From contig CAWJBA010000021.1 of the NCBI GenBank assembly GCA_963841075.1, positions 124,001 through 188,000 of the forward strand: a stretch of DNA of 64,000 nt, in the 5' to 3' direction. A program made the translations under genes and the position numbers. The notes under the pieces were generated by a model, which worked only from the letters and a program-made list of their open reading frames with translations, did no database searches and was not told where the DNA came from. The stretch is from JAIQFF01 sp963841075 (GTDB lineage Bacteria; Acidobacteriota; Terriglobia; Terriglobales; Acidobacteriaceae). Below, piece by piece: positions 15,903-24,667 of the stretch (positions are counted from its first letter, which is position 1; the number at the start of each line of letters is the position of its first letter).

Positions 15903-17855
15903 ATGCCCGACAAGCCGTCTCTCGGCCGGTTCGTGGTGGAGAGTCCCATTGCCTACAAATCTTTCCCGCTCGCGCCCGCGCAGGGCGAGCTCAAGGAAGT
16001 TGCCCAAAGGCCGCGCGAGGCAATCTCTCTCCGGCCGACCGGTTCCACGGGTAAGCGGGCAATCTGGATCGTTCACGGCATGGGACAGCAGGTGCCCTAC
16101 GAAACTCTGGAGCAACTCGCGGAAGGACTGATCCGCGCCGCCTGTCAATCACACCCCGGGACCCGAATCGAGCCCAAGTTTCGCGAGGTGCAAGTCGGCA
16201 ATACCGTCTTGCAGCGCGTGGAACTGCTCCTTCCACGCCCGGGCGCTGACCCGCGAGAGGTCCATCTCTACGAGTGCTATTGGGCCCCTAAGACCGAGGG
16301 CGCGGTTCAGTTGCGGGACGTTGTCAGTTTTCTCTGGGATGGCGGCTCGCGCGGACTGATCAACTTTGTCACCGGCTTTGCCCGCGCGCTGTTCGGTCAT
16401 ATGGTCAAATTTTCTTTGACCTGGCGCACACCGCTTTACCTGTTGTTGACGCTGAAAATTTTGGCCGCCCTGACCGTGATCAATGCCATCGTCATCGGGA
16501 TGGGCGCCTCCTGGGCCGGAATCAGCAGCAGCCAGCGGCTGGTTCCGCCGGCTTTGATTCAGCCGCTCACTTCGGTGGCGAGCATTGTCTGCGCCATAAC
16601 CATCAGCTTCGGAGCGGTCCTCTTTCTCGCCGAAATGAGCCGGCCGACACGCGGCACTCCTCCTGCTTTCGGACGCAGAGTACGAGACTTGACCTGGATC
16701 GCCTTCGGAATGACGGCGCTGACAATATTGGCGGGCGCCGCGATCATGGCGTTCGTCGTATGGAGGGGGCATCTCCCGGTTCAACTCGGGCTGGACACGT
16801 TTCAGATACCCGTCATCCACTTCGACAATGTCGTGGTGCTTCTGGTCATCTCGATTCTGATGGTGGCGAGCATCGTGCGCTGGCGAAACGTTTCGCAGCA
16901 GAGAAGCGGGCCGGAGGAGCATCAGACGCCCGAAAAACGAGAGGAGAGCGAGAAGAGCCTTGCCCTGCGCGCCATGTTCTACCTTGCATTCCTGGTTCAC
17001 ATCGTAGCCGTCGCCGCAATCGTATGGCTGGCCTACCAGGGAGGGACCAGCGCAGCGCAACTTCCCCCGGCGGCAGCCTGGTTGCTGGAATGGCCGATCC
17101 ACCTGCTTCGCCTGCTGCTCGGCGCCAATTGGGGGGTGCGCATAGGCAGGTACGTACAACGTGTGCTGACGTCGTCATTCTGGCTGTGGCCTTTTCTGTT
17201 TCTGATCAGCGCGGTGGTGCGAAATTTCCTGGTGCAGTACGTGGGCGACGTCACCGCTTATATTTCGTCCAACAAGATCGACCGGTTCGACCAGATCCGG
17301 AAAAAGATCAAAGACGCGGCAAAAGAGTCGGCAGGCGCGGTCTACCTGGCGAAAGCCGTCGGCAGTAATAGCGATAGCAACGACTTCGAATATGAAAAAG
17401 TCGCTATCGCGGGGCACTCTCTCGGCTCCGTCATCGCCTACGACACGCTCAACCGCCTGATCGCCGATGACGCGCTGGCTGGCGGAGCGACTGGCATCAT
17501 CCCGCGCACTTGCCTGTTTCTAACCTTCGGCAGCCCTCTCGACAAGATCGCTTTCTTCTTCAGCGTGATGGGAAAGAACACGGAGCACATTCGCGAGCAG
17601 CTTGCCGCGGTGGTCCAGCCGCTGATCCAGGACTATAAGAACCGTCAGTTCCCGTGGGTCAACGTGTATTCGAGAAACGACATTATCTGCGGCCATCTCG
17701 ATTTCTATGACCTGCCCGCAACGCTGATTCCTCCGGGAGCCCAGCCGGTCGAAAACGTGCGCGATGAAGACGCACTGATTCCGCTGGTCGCGCATGTTGA
17801 ATACTGGAACAACCAGACAGTCTGGAAACAGCTCCTGGCCGAAATCGTCCCGTGA
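15903..17855 (+). CDS. Membrane protein with alpha/beta-hydrolase halves split by a transmembrane block
   Basis: A 650-aa protein starting at an ATG with AAGGAG upstream. Residues 53-63 (AIWIVHGMGQQ) look like the first hydrolase strand and oxyanion loop. Residues about 165-450 hold six or seven hydrophobic helices with a charged cytoplasmic stretch near 325-350. The nucleophile elbow GHSLGS follows (Ser506), then FLTFGSPLDK, NDIICGHLDFYDLP and a C-terminal AHVEYWNN that could supply Asp and His. The catalytic fold therefore appears interrupted by a membrane domain. Substrate unknown, perhaps a lipid. Not in an operon; a hairpin at 17868 follows the stop. Confidence 0.72.
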   Translation: MPDKPSLGRFVVESPIAYKSFPLAPAQGELKEVAQRPREAISLRPTGSTGKRAIWIVHGMGQQVPYETLEQLAEGLIRAACQSHPGTRIEPKFREVQVGNTVLQRVELLLPRPGADPREVHLYECYWAPKTEGAVQLRDVVSFLWDGGSRGLINFVTGFARALFGHMVKFSLTWRTPLYLLLTLKILAALTVINAIVIGMGASWAGISSSQRLVPPALIQPLTSVASIVCAITISFGAVLFLAEMSRPTRGTPPAFGRRVRDLTWIAFGMTALTILAGAAIMAFVVWRGHLPVQLGLDTFQIPVIHFDNVVVLLVISILMVASIVRWRNVSQQRSGPEEHQTPEKREESEKSLALRAMFYLAFLVHIVAVAAIVWLAYQGGTSAAQLPPAAAWLLEWPIHLLRLLLGANWGVRIGRYVQRVLTSSFWLWPFLFLISAVVRNFLVQYVGDVTAYISSNKIDRFDQIRKKIKDAAKESAGAVYLAKAVGSNSDSNDFEYEKVAIAGHSLGSVIAYDTLNRLIADDALAGGATGIIPRTCLFLTFGSPLDKIAFFFSVMGKNTEHIREQLAAVVQPLIQDYKNRQFPWVNVYSRNDIICGHLDFYDLPATLIPPGAQPVENVRDEDALIPLVAHVEYWNNQTVWKQLLAEIVP

Positions 17856-17867
17856 AACTTTCGCGCG

Positions 17868-17916
17868 GTTTCCAGTTTCTGGTTCCCAGTTTCAAAAGAA
17901 ACCAGAAACTGGAAAC
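17868..17916. terminator. Perfect 17-bp hairpin between convergent genes
   Basis: GTTTCCAGTTTCTGGTT (17868-17884) pairs exactly with 17900-17916 around a 15-base loop. It sits between the converging hydrolase and proline dehydrogenase genes and may act as a bidirectional terminator or transcript-end stabiliser, although no T-run follows. Similar CAGTTT-type words occur near 3975-4015. Confidence 0.55.
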
Positions 17917-17920
17917 TGCG

Positions 17921-18847
17921 CTAACTTCGCAACAGATTCCGGGCGATGAAAAATACATTCGCCGGCCGTTCCGCCAGGCGTCGCATGAAATAGGGATACC
18001 ACTCGGTGCCGAACGGAATATAAACCCGCATCCGCCATCCCTCGCGTACCAGCCGGCGCTGCAGGTCGCGGCGAATGCCATAGAGCATCTGAAATTCGAA
18101 GGCCTCGCGCGGAATATTTTCCTTGATGGCAAATGCCTTGGCCTGTTGGATAATCGCCTCGTCGTGCGTCGCCAGGCCGTGATAGACGCCGCTCTTCATG
18201 AGGACTTTCATCAGCCGGACGTAGTTCGCGTCCACTTCCGATTTTTTCTGGAAGGCAATCTCTTCCGGCTCCTTGTAAGCCCCTTTGCACAGGCGGATAC
18301 GGATACGCTCCGCCAGCAGATCTGCGATGTCTTTTTCCGCGCGCCGCATATAGGACTGGATCACCGCGCCCACGGCGCCGGCATGACCGGGCATGCGGTG
18401 CAGTTCATGCACAAAATCGAGGGTGCGTTGTGTATAGGGCGAACCTTCCATATCCACCCGGACAAAATTTCGCGGGCTCATGGCCGCCGCCTTCGCCACC
18501 AGCCCGGTCACCAGGTCGCGGGCAAGGTTCTCATCCACGTCGAGGCCCATGTGGGTGAGTTTCAGACTGACATTGGCGTTGAGTTGGCGGCTGGCGATTT
18601 CATCCAGCATTTGCTGATAGAGCTGGGCGCTGGCACGGGCTTCTTCCGCATTGGTGACGTTCTCGCCCAGGTTATCGACCGAAACGCTCAACCCGGACTG
18701 ATTGACCTTTTCGGTGACGCGCAGCGCGTCGTCCACCTGAGTGCCCGCCACAAAACGGCTGGACAAACGCCGCCCGATGGCGGACCTCTCGGCCATCCCA
18801 CGCAGCGAGCGATTCTCGGAAAGAGAAATGAAAAGCGCCCTGAGCAT
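17921..18847 (-). CDS. Proline dehydrogenase
   Basis: A 308-aa monofunctional FAD enzyme oxidising proline to pyrroline-5-carboxylate at the membrane. Family segments are NVSLKLTHMGLDVDENLA, NFVRVDMEGSPYTQRTLDF, RIRLCKGAYKEPEEIAF, GLATHDEAII, FEFQMLYGIRRDLQRRL and VYIPFGTEWYPYFMRRLAERP (barrel strands and substrate-binding Arg pair). The length is that of stand-alone PRODH. The pyrroline-5-carboxylate dehydrogenase partner is not adjacent. Confidence 0.93.
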   Translation of the reverse strand: MLRALFISLSENRSLRGMAERSAIGRRLSSRFVAGTQVDDALRVTEKVNQSGLSVSVDNLGENVTNAEEARASAQLYQQMLDEIASRQLNANVSLKLTHMGLDVDENLARDLVTGLVAKAAAMSPRNFVRVDMEGSPYTQRTLDFVHELHRMPGHAGAVGAVIQSYMRRAEKDIADLLAERIRIRLCKGAYKEPEEIAFQKKSEVDANYVRLMKVLMKSGVYHGLATHDEAIIQQAKAFAIKENIPREAFEFQMLYGIRRDLQRRLVREGWRMRVYIPFGTEWYPYFMRRLAERPANVFFIARNLLRS

Positions 18848-18962
18848 GTTATTTCCGGGCCAAAATCAGGGTGGCAGGCGCTCTGGGGGGCATGGAGATC
18901 ACAGAAGTTTGTACCACAACCAGAAAATCTGAGGTGGGGCTGAACTGGTTGCCGCTACATTT

Positions 18963-19298
18963 TCACTGCGGGTCAAATCTGACTTCGATGGGTTCTCGAG
19001 TCTCGTGTGTCGCCGGCTCCCATTTCCACTTGTAGATCGCGTCTTCGGCCGCGCGGACCAGTACCGGGTGTCCGCCTTTTACGTCGACGGATTTGACCAT
19101 GCCATTGGGCTTGACCAGAGCTTCAGCTTTCACACTTCCCTTCAGGTTCATGGTGCGGGCCATTTCAGGATAGCGGGGCATGACTCGGATCACAATCTTG
19201 CGAGCGCTGTCGCCCTCATCCTGCTGCGCCCCTGAAAGCGGAGCGTAAGCGGTGAGTCCGATCAGCATTAAAAAGGCGGCTGCAAGGAGGCGGTTCAT
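18963..19298 (-). CDS. Periplasmic TonB C-terminal domain protein
   Basis: The 111-aa product has a signal peptide (MNRLLAAAFLMLIGLTAYAP, cleavage near SGAQ) followed directly by a TonB C-terminal fold: MPRYPEMARTMNLKGSVKAEALVKPNGMVKSVDV and AAEDAIYKWKWEP. It lacks the membrane anchor and Pro-rich span of a true TonB, so it cannot transduce energy alone; such short forms are frequent in Acidobacteriota and their role is unclear. Confidence 0.85.
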   Translation of the reverse strand: MNRLLAAAFLMLIGLTAYAPLSGAQQDEGDSARKIVIRVMPRYPEMARTMNLKGSVKAEALVKPNGMVKSVDVKGGHPVLVRAAEDAIYKWKWEPATHETREPIEVRFDPQ

Positions 19299-19424
19299 AA
19301 GCGCTCGAGAAGTAACTGCAGCTTATTCCGCCTGTAGGGATTGACGAAAGATGACTTAGGTAACTCAGGTTTTGCGCCGGAATCGGCGGCATCACCTTCC
19401 TCGGCGTCGGGTCGGCCGCTGCGG

Positions 19425-19694
19425 TCAGTCCAGAAACACTTCGTCCACGTAGCACCAGCGCCAGCCTTCGCCGGGCTCGAAGGACTGCATGATGGGGTGC
19501 TTGGTCTGGTGGAAGTGCTTGGTGGCGTGTTTGTTTTTCGAGGAATCGCAGCAGCCAACATGACCGCAGATGAGACATTCCCGCAGATGGAGCCAGGTGT
19601 CCCCCATCTCCAGGCACTCCTTGCAGCCTCGACCGCTCGGTTGAACCGGCCGGATCTCTCCCAGGTGGGAACATTTCAAGGGTGAATGAGCCAT
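19425..19694 (-). CDS. UBP-type zinc finger protein
   Basis: An 89-aa protein made almost wholly of a ZnF-UBP fold: KCSHL, GCKECLEMGDTWLHLRECLICGHVGCCDSSKNKHATKHFHQTKHPI, then WRWCYVDEVFLD. The Cys and His residues match the three-zinc arrangement known from eukaryotic deubiquitinases and HDAC6. Bacterial members lack ubiquitin as partner and their ligand is unknown. Start MAHSPLK at 19694 lies 34 bases after the trxB stop, suggesting one transcript. Confidence 0.88.
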   Translation of the reverse strand: MAHSPLKCSHLGEIRPVQPSGRGCKECLEMGDTWLHLRECLICGHVGCCDSSKNKHATKHFHQTKHPIMQSFEPGEGWRWCYVDEVFLD

Positions 19695-19728
19695 TTGGAT
19701 TGCCTCCGAAAAAGACTTCCCAGCGCAG

Positions 19729-20661
19729 CTACTCTCCCTTGTCCTCCAGAAACCTTTCCGCTTCAAGAGCGGCCATGCAGCCGGTGCCGGAGGCGGTGAT
19801 TGCCTGGCGATAGCGCCGGTCTTGGACGTCGCCACAAGCGTAGACGCCGGGCACGCGGGTGAACACATTGTTCCTGGTCACCAGATATCCATCCTCATCG
19901 GTTTCCAGCTGCCCCTCGAACATGCGGGCGTTCGGTATGTGGCCGATGCCCAGAAACATGGCGCTGGTGGGGAGCTCCCAGGTCCGGTTAGTTTTCGAGT
20001 TACGCAGTTTGAGGGCGGTCACTTCCTGTTTCGACGGATCCAACACGTCTTCGACCACGGTATCGGTAAGAAATTCAATTTTCTTGTTCTGCCGTGCCCG
20101 CTCCATCATGATCTTCGAAGCGCGGAACTGGTCGCGGCGATGAATCAGCGTCACCTTGGTGGCGAAGCGGGTGAGAAAATTTGCCTCTTCCATGGCCGAG
20201 TCGCCGCCGCCGATCACCGCAATTTCTTTTCCGGAAAAAAAGAAGCCGTCACAGGTGGCGCAGGAGGAAACCCCGTGCCCGATCAGCGCCTTTTCGCTGG
20301 GCAACCCCAGCCAGCGCGCCGAGGCTCCGCTGGCAATGATCAGAGTGCGGGCGTGAATGGTCTCTTTGCCGAAATTCACCGCGAATGGACGCTTGCTCAA
20401 ATCGACGCTGACCACGTGGCCCAGTTGATACTGCGCCCCGAAGCGCCCCGCCTGTTTGCGCATGTTTTCGATCAGCTCGGGGCCCTGGATTCCCTCGGGA
20501 AACCCGGGAAAATTCTCCACCAGAGTGGTGAGCGAGAGCTGGCCCCCAGGCTCGTGGCCTTCAATCACCAGAGGCTTGAGGTTGGCGCGAGCGGTGTACA
20601 GAGCCGCGGTGTGTCCGGAGCAACCGGAGCCGATGATGACAACATTGCGAATGTTTTCCAT
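19729..20661 (-). CDS. trxB: Thioredoxin-disulfide reductase
   Basis: A 310-aa cytoplasmic FAD/NADPH flavoenzyme that reduces thioredoxin. Present are the FAD-binding VVIIGSGCSGHTAALYTARA (with Cys-Ser where Pro-Ala is common), the redox-active CATC (C134/C137), the NADPH-binding GGGDSAMEEANFL and the late GVYACGDVQDRRYRQAITASG. It is followed by the UBP zinc-finger gene on the same strand. Confidence 0.95.
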   Translation of the reverse strand: MENIRNVVIIGSGCSGHTAALYTARANLKPLVIEGHEPGGQLSLTTLVENFPGFPEGIQGPELIENMRKQAGRFGAQYQLGHVVSVDLSKRPFAVNFGKETIHARTLIIASGASARWLGLPSEKALIGHGVSSCATCDGFFFSGKEIAVIGGGDSAMEEANFLTRFATKVTLIHRRDQFRASKIMMERARQNKKIEFLTDTVVEDVLDPSKQEVTALKLRNSKTNRTWELPTSAMFLGIGHIPNARMFEGQLETDEDGYLVTRNNVFTRVPGVYACGDVQDRRYRQAITASGTGCMAALEAERFLEDKGE

Positions 20662-20745
20662 ATTTACGTGTGACAGCGATGTGCAGTGAGGCCGTGCAGC
20701 TTTAGATTGCCGAATTCAGATTTGGATGCAAGCCGCGAAATATCG

Positions 20746-21504
20746 CTATTTCTTCTTCGCCGCGGGCTTCCTGCGCTGCCGGCGTATGCTCCGCTCTTCT
20801 TCTCCAGCCCCGGCGATCCGTTCCAATTCCTCCGGCACAATCGCGTGAGCACCCAGCAGCCCCCGATAATTTGCCAGGACCGCCGATGCGCTCTGGAACA
20901 AAGGCTCGTACGCGCTTTGATCGGGCGCCGGACCGGCCTCCGAAGCCGAGCAACGGGCCAGCACCACGGACGATTTGCCGAAGCGCTCCAGCTTGATGCG
21001 GCTGGCCGGCGTGGCGCTGGTCAGCATGGTGGCCGGCGTGGCCACGGCCGAGGCGCTGTCTTCGATCGAAACCTGCAATAAATCCTTGGGATCGCGCACC
21101 CGGAAGACCAGCGTCTCCACCATGTTCTTGGGGTCGACGCTGAACGAGTACTGCACTGTCGAAAACAACGCCTGCACGGAAAACTCGCGCCGGATGCGCA
21201 CCCAGTTAGCGGTCCCCGGGTCGGAGGACATCTGCGCCCCCGATCCTGGTTGCAGGAATCCCGGCCCGACTTCCAGGCTCGACCTTCCTCGATCGACCTC
21301 GAAGTCCACTCCAAAGAGAGGCTGCTTCGGCACGCGGCCCAGCGCTGCCGCAATTTCCTGTTGCTCCCCCGCCGAAGGCGAGCACACGTTCAGGACATTC
21401 ACTTTGACCTGGGGTTGCGACGATTGTTGCGCCGCCGCCGGCAACCCCAGGCCGAGACACGTGACCACGATCAGGATGTTTCGGAGGACTATGTTTCGGA
21501 GCAC
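20746..21504 (-). CDS. Secreted protein of unknown function (252 aa)
   Basis: A signal peptide (hydrophobic segment 9-24, cleavage after AAAQ) precedes a domain without motifs I recognise. Two Cys residues are visible (VNVLNVCSP near 40, LARCSAS near 187), possibly a disulfide. The tail is strongly basic (about 238-252, RRQRRKPAAKKK). It is upstream of trxB on the same strand with an 84-base gap. Probably periplasmic. Confidence 0.7.
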   Translation of the reverse strand: MLRNIVLRNILIVVTCLGLGLPAAAQQSSQPQVKVNVLNVCSPSAGEQQEIAAALGRVPKQPLFGVDFEVDRGRSSLEVGPGFLQPGSGAQMSSDPGTANWVRIRREFSVQALFSTVQYSFSVDPKNMVETLVFRVRDPKDLLQVSIEDSASAVATPATMLTSATPASRIKLERFGKSSVVLARCSASEAGPAPDQSAYEPLFQSASAVLANYRGLLGAHAIVPEELERIAGAGEEERSIRRQRRKPAAKKK

Positions 21505-21665
21505 CAGGGGATTTTAGCAGGAGGGCAGCCTGAGACCAGACCCCGGACATCGGACCTCGGGCATCCAGAGCACTTCTAACCGGCTCAGGAGGCATCAAGA
21601 GAGTACATCCAATCCGCGGTCCATTCGGCCTATCATTTCAGGAGACATCCCCGGAGGTATTTCAC

Positions 21666-21854
21666 ATGGCAGCGAGTCAGGTCGTTCTTTATTTCGATAA
21701 GCAGGAAGACGCGCTGCTGTTTACCCTGGCGGCCAGTTCCATGATTTCAGATGACGGGCCGGCGCGCGCCGATGAAGCCCTGGTGAAAGTTGCCGCCGAA
21801 ATCCGCAAGGCCAACCGGATCACCACCGAAGGTGTTCTGGAACCGTCCAACTAG
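21666..21854 (+). CDS. Small cytoplasmic protein (62 aa), unknown
   Basis: ATG 21666 has GGAGG 11 bases upstream. The 62-residue product is soluble, mildly acidic and mixed alpha/beta (QVVLYFDKQEDALLFTLAAS, then ALVKVAAEIRKANRI). No cysteine or catalytic motif. The first of three consecutive small plus-strand genes. Confidence 0.6.
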   Translation: MAASQVVLYFDKQEDALLFTLAASSMISDDGPARADEALVKVAAEIRKANRITTEGVLEPSN

Positions 21855-22143
21855 TTTTCGCCGATCAGCCGCGGATCTGTTTTGGGATGGTGAGAGAGAA
21901 CCTGTTCCCAAAACCTGAGTTACTGGAATAGCCACCGAACGCAATTCGTAGCTCCCCACCAGGTCAAGCTTTCAGCTGCACCGCGCAAGATTTTTCAGCG
22001 CTCCCATCCACGGAATTTCCCGATTCCATCAGCGTCGGAAAAGCGACTCGAACCGTTCTTTTCATCGACCGGCGTTTTTTGCGGTAACAATTTCTTCTAG
22101 GTCATTCCCTCCCCAAAAGATCAAACCAGAAAGTTTGCCTGGG
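21855..22143. other. Intergenic stretch between small genes, nothing recognised
   Basis: About 290 bases with no credible open frame. The sequence is less GC-rich near 22070-22130. No hairpin with a T-run was found. Confidence 0.4.
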
Positions 22144-22386
22144 ATGACCCAAACGGTCGAGACACGGGTCGGAGGTGCATCGGTGGTTCAGGATCTTAAA
22201 GTTACGAAGAAGCCCTATAACGCCCCTTCATTCCAGGTCCTGGACGCCGACGCCGCCAAGGCAGAGCTAAAGGCCGGCGGAGAATCGAATGATGCCGGCA
22301 CCCGGCAGATGCTGGCTGTGCTGAACCGGCCGCCTGATGGAGAGCCGACACCGCCACCCTCCCCCATGCGTAGCCACGTGCCCTAA
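22144..22386 (+). CDS. Small protein with KPYxAPxF motif (80 aa), unknown
   Basis: From the ATG at 22144 (a TTG nine bases earlier is in frame) the product is 80 aa. It carries KKPYNAPSFQVLDADAAKAEL followed by an acidic helix and NDAGTRQMLAVLN, then a Pro-rich tail. The YxxPxF segment superficially recalls RiPP leader peptides, but no maturation enzyme lies nearby. I suspect a small Acidobacteriota family; function is unknown. Confidence 0.55.
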   Translation: MTQTVETRVGGASVVQDLKVTKKPYNAPSFQVLDADAAKAELKAGGESNDAGTRQMLAVLNRPPDGEPTPPPSPMRSHVP

Positions 22387-22419
22387 GCGCGCTTGTGACA
22401 CGCCCGCGGCCCAGAGTCC

Positions 22420-22596
22420 ATGAGACACGAACACATCATCTGGAATCCGGCCACTCAGGAATGGTTCTGCACCAGGTGCGGGCAGACTTCAGATCATGAA
22501 ATTGAGAACGATGCTCATTCCGAACTGGAGCAGAACCCCTGCCGCGTTCCCTGGGTAGAAATGCCAAAGGCCGCCTCTAGCGCGACCGGCGAATGA
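22420..22596 (+). CDS. 58-aa protein with CxxC knuckle, unknown
   Basis: A short ATG frame starting 33 bases after the preceding stop. The product begins MRHEHIIWNPATQEWFCTRCGQTSDHEIEN (written here in part), with C-x2-C, a neighbouring His and a later Cys, consistent with a small zinc ribbon. Codon use is typical. No strong ribosome site. The close spacing suggests co-expression with the 80-aa gene. Confidence 0.5.
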   Translation: MRHEHIIWNPATQEWFCTRCGQTSDHEIENDAHSELEQNPCRVPWVEMPKAASSATGE

Positions 22597-22655
22597 TTTG
22601 CTGATTTTGAGATCGGGGCGATGTAAGGCAATCAAGACTCACGTGATTCGCGAAA

Positions 22656-23549
22656 TTATTCGCGATCAAGTCGCGAGTAGGCTTGCTCCGCCAGGACCAG
22701 CCCACCCAAAACTCCGGCCTGGCCGGCGAGTTGCGGGGGCACCACGTAGTGGTCAATGTCCCGCATAATTTCGGTGGCCCGAACATATCCATTCAGCAAT
22801 GCGACCAGGTCCTTCCGGATGCGGCCAAAGAGATGCGACTGGCGCAAAACTCCTCCACCCAGGAGAATGCGCTGCGGCGACAGCGTCAGCACCCAGTTCG
22901 CCAGCCCCAGAGCCAGATAATGCGCCTCCAATGTCCAGGCCGGATGGTCCGGCGGCAGGTCCTGCGCCGCTTTGCCCCAGCGCGCCTGCATGGCCGGTCC
23001 CGAGGCCAGTCCTTCGAGACAGTCACCGTGGTACGGGCAACCGCCCGGGTACGGGTCTTGAGCCGAGTCATGTGGAACCCGAATATGCCCCATCTCGGGA
23101 TGCACCAGGCCGTGAAGGACGCGGCCGTTAATGACGGCGCCGCCACCGATGCCTGTGCCGATGGTGAGGTACAGGAAGTCGGTCAGATTCTGGGCCGCTC
23201 CCCAGCGCGCCTCGCCAAGGGCGGCGGCGTCCACGTCGGTGTCAAATCCAACCGGTACCGACAGGGCGTCCCGCACCGTGCCCGCCAGATTGTAGTTCTG
23301 CCATCCTGTCTTTGGCGTAGAGGTGACGTAGCCAAATGTAGCCGAGGTGCGGTGCAGATCGATCGGCCCAAACGAGCCGATTCCCACTGCTCTCAGTTCT
23401 CCACCGGATTCGTCGCGTAGAAACTCAATGGCGGTCGCCAGCGTAGCCTGGGGCGAAGTCGTGGGAAATTGCATCGTCTTCAGGTCCGCTGGCCCGGTCC
23501 CCACGCCACAAACGAATTTGGTTCCACCGGCTTCGATCGAACCGAACAT
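22656..23549 (-). CDS. ROK-family sugar kinase, fructokinase-like
   Basis: A 297-aa cytoplasmic kinase. Family features are the N-terminal phosphate loop GSIEAGGTKFVCGVG, DTDVDAAALGEARWG with the catalytic Asp, LTIGTGIGGG, and the zinc site HPEMGH (H155) with CPYHGDC (C171, H174, C177). The CPYHxxCxEGLASGPA form is typical of the fructokinase branch, phosphorylating fructose or mannose at C6. No transporter adjoins it. Confidence 0.9.
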   Translation of the reverse strand: MFGSIEAGGTKFVCGVGTGPADLKTMQFPTTSPQATLATAIEFLRDESGGELRAVGIGSFGPIDLHRTSATFGYVTSTPKTGWQNYNLAGTVRDALSVPVGFDTDVDAAALGEARWGAAQNLTDFLYLTIGTGIGGGAVINGRVLHGLVHPEMGHIRVPHDSAQDPYPGGCPYHGDCLEGLASGPAMQARWGKAAQDLPPDHPAWTLEAHYLALGLANWVLTLSPQRILLGGGVLRQSHLFGRIRKDLVALLNGYVRATEIMRDIDHYVVPPQLAGQAGVLGGLVLAEQAYSRLDRE

Positions 23550-23648
23550 GTTAGATATGGATCCCGATTAGATGTAGATAAAGTTCCCGAAGGAGTCTGC
23601 CATAGAACCGCGCCGGGACAAAATCCCAGGGCTACCAGGAATCAAGCT

Positions 23649-24653
23649 TCAAAATCCGACGCGTCCCACCCGAATCCGACGTGAGAAATCGGGCGCGTCT
23701 CCCGCCGCACGGGCCGCCGCGTTGATATGCGCCTGGGCCTTGAGTTGGGTAAAGGGAAGGTTTCCCGCCTCCAGATCTCCCCGTTGGTAAAGCATCTGGT
23801 CCGCGTGCCCGTTCAGCAAGACCCGCCAGTCCCACGTCGACTCTCCCGCCAGAGCAGCAATGTTGGTAGTGCAGTTATTGGTGAGCGCGTTGTACCACTC
23901 CGGCCGGTTTCGTATGCGGTTTATCCGTTTCAGATAGTTGAGGAAGGTGGCCCGCGCATGTTCGGGCGTGGCTCGCGTGTGAAAGAGATAAGTCTCTTCG
24001 CCCTTGCGGAAATTGGTCCGCAGACGCACTACGTCGCGCTCGTCGCTCACCGTATAAATCAGTTCGTAGTAGCGGAAAAAACCGCGGATGGCCGAGTACT
24101 CCCTCCCAACTTCTTTCCGGGTCTCGATCGACATGGCGATGTAGTCATCGTCGCCAAACTGGAAGCTCACGATGGGATGCGCGATCCAGGGAGAGCCCCA
24201 GTAGGTAAGAGAAAGATCCATGCCTCGTATCTGAGAAAGATCAAACGATCGAGTTTCCCAATGCGGCGTGTAGTCGCCTTCGGTGCGGTAGTCGCAGTTG
24301 CGGACATTGTGAATAGTGACGTGATTGCCGTCTATTTCGGCCCAGGCGGTCTGGGCGACGTCGGGTTGCCAGTTGCGGTCGTTCGACGGCTTCAGGGTAA
24401 GCCACCAGGCCAGCAGGAGCGCAAAACCCGCTAGACAGATTGCGATTCCCTTGCCGCGTCCCCGGAAGGCCAGCAGAGTGCCCAGCATGGCGATCCCATA
24501 GCCGGAGGCCGCAAGGGTTCGCAGGGAGGTGCCGGACAGCAGGTCGACGTACAACGCCGCCACCGCCCAGGCGGTCAGGCATAGGGCAAGAAGCAGGGCG
24601 AAAGCGCGCCCCAGGACACCCACGACTCGCCGCCACAACGGGGGTGGGTTCAT
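23649..24653 (-). CDS. DUF4105 membrane-anchored protein
   Basis: From ATG 24653 the product is 334 aa. Three N-terminal membrane helices (about 8-35, 44-62, 66-82) are followed by a periplasmic DUF4105/Lnb-N-type domain: HNVRNCDYRTEGDYTPHWETR, SIETRKEVGREYS, and NALTNNCTTNIAAL. The paired Cys motifs resemble a papain-like centre; relatives act near lacto-N-biosidase or in acyl transfer, but the role here is unknown. The start is 15 bases after the stop of the dehydrogenase gene, implying an operon. A longer frame to 24863 overlaps that gene and is not credible. Confidence 0.82.
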   Translation of the reverse strand: MNPPPLWRRVVGVLGRAFALLLALCLTAWAVAALYVDLLSGTSLRTLAASGYGIAMLGTLLAFRGRGKGIAICLAGFALLLAWWLTLKPSNDRNWQPDVAQTAWAEIDGNHVTIHNVRNCDYRTEGDYTPHWETRSFDLSQIRGMDLSLTYWGSPWIAHPIVSFQFGDDDYIAMSIETRKEVGREYSAIRGFFRYYELIYTVSDERDVVRLRTNFRKGEETYLFHTRATPEHARATFLNYLKRINRIRNRPEWYNALTNNCTTNIAALAGESTWDWRVLLNGHADQMLYQRGDLEAGNLPFTQLKAQAHINAAARAAGDAPDFSRRIRVGRVGF

Positions 24654-24667
24654 GAAGCAGTCCGGTT

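Noticed and set aside
22144..22386. Possible RiPP (lasso-type) precursor because of the YxxPxF segment
   Set aside because: No B-protein, cyclase or exporter lies nearby, and the C-terminal part is a Pro-rich tail without core-peptide character.
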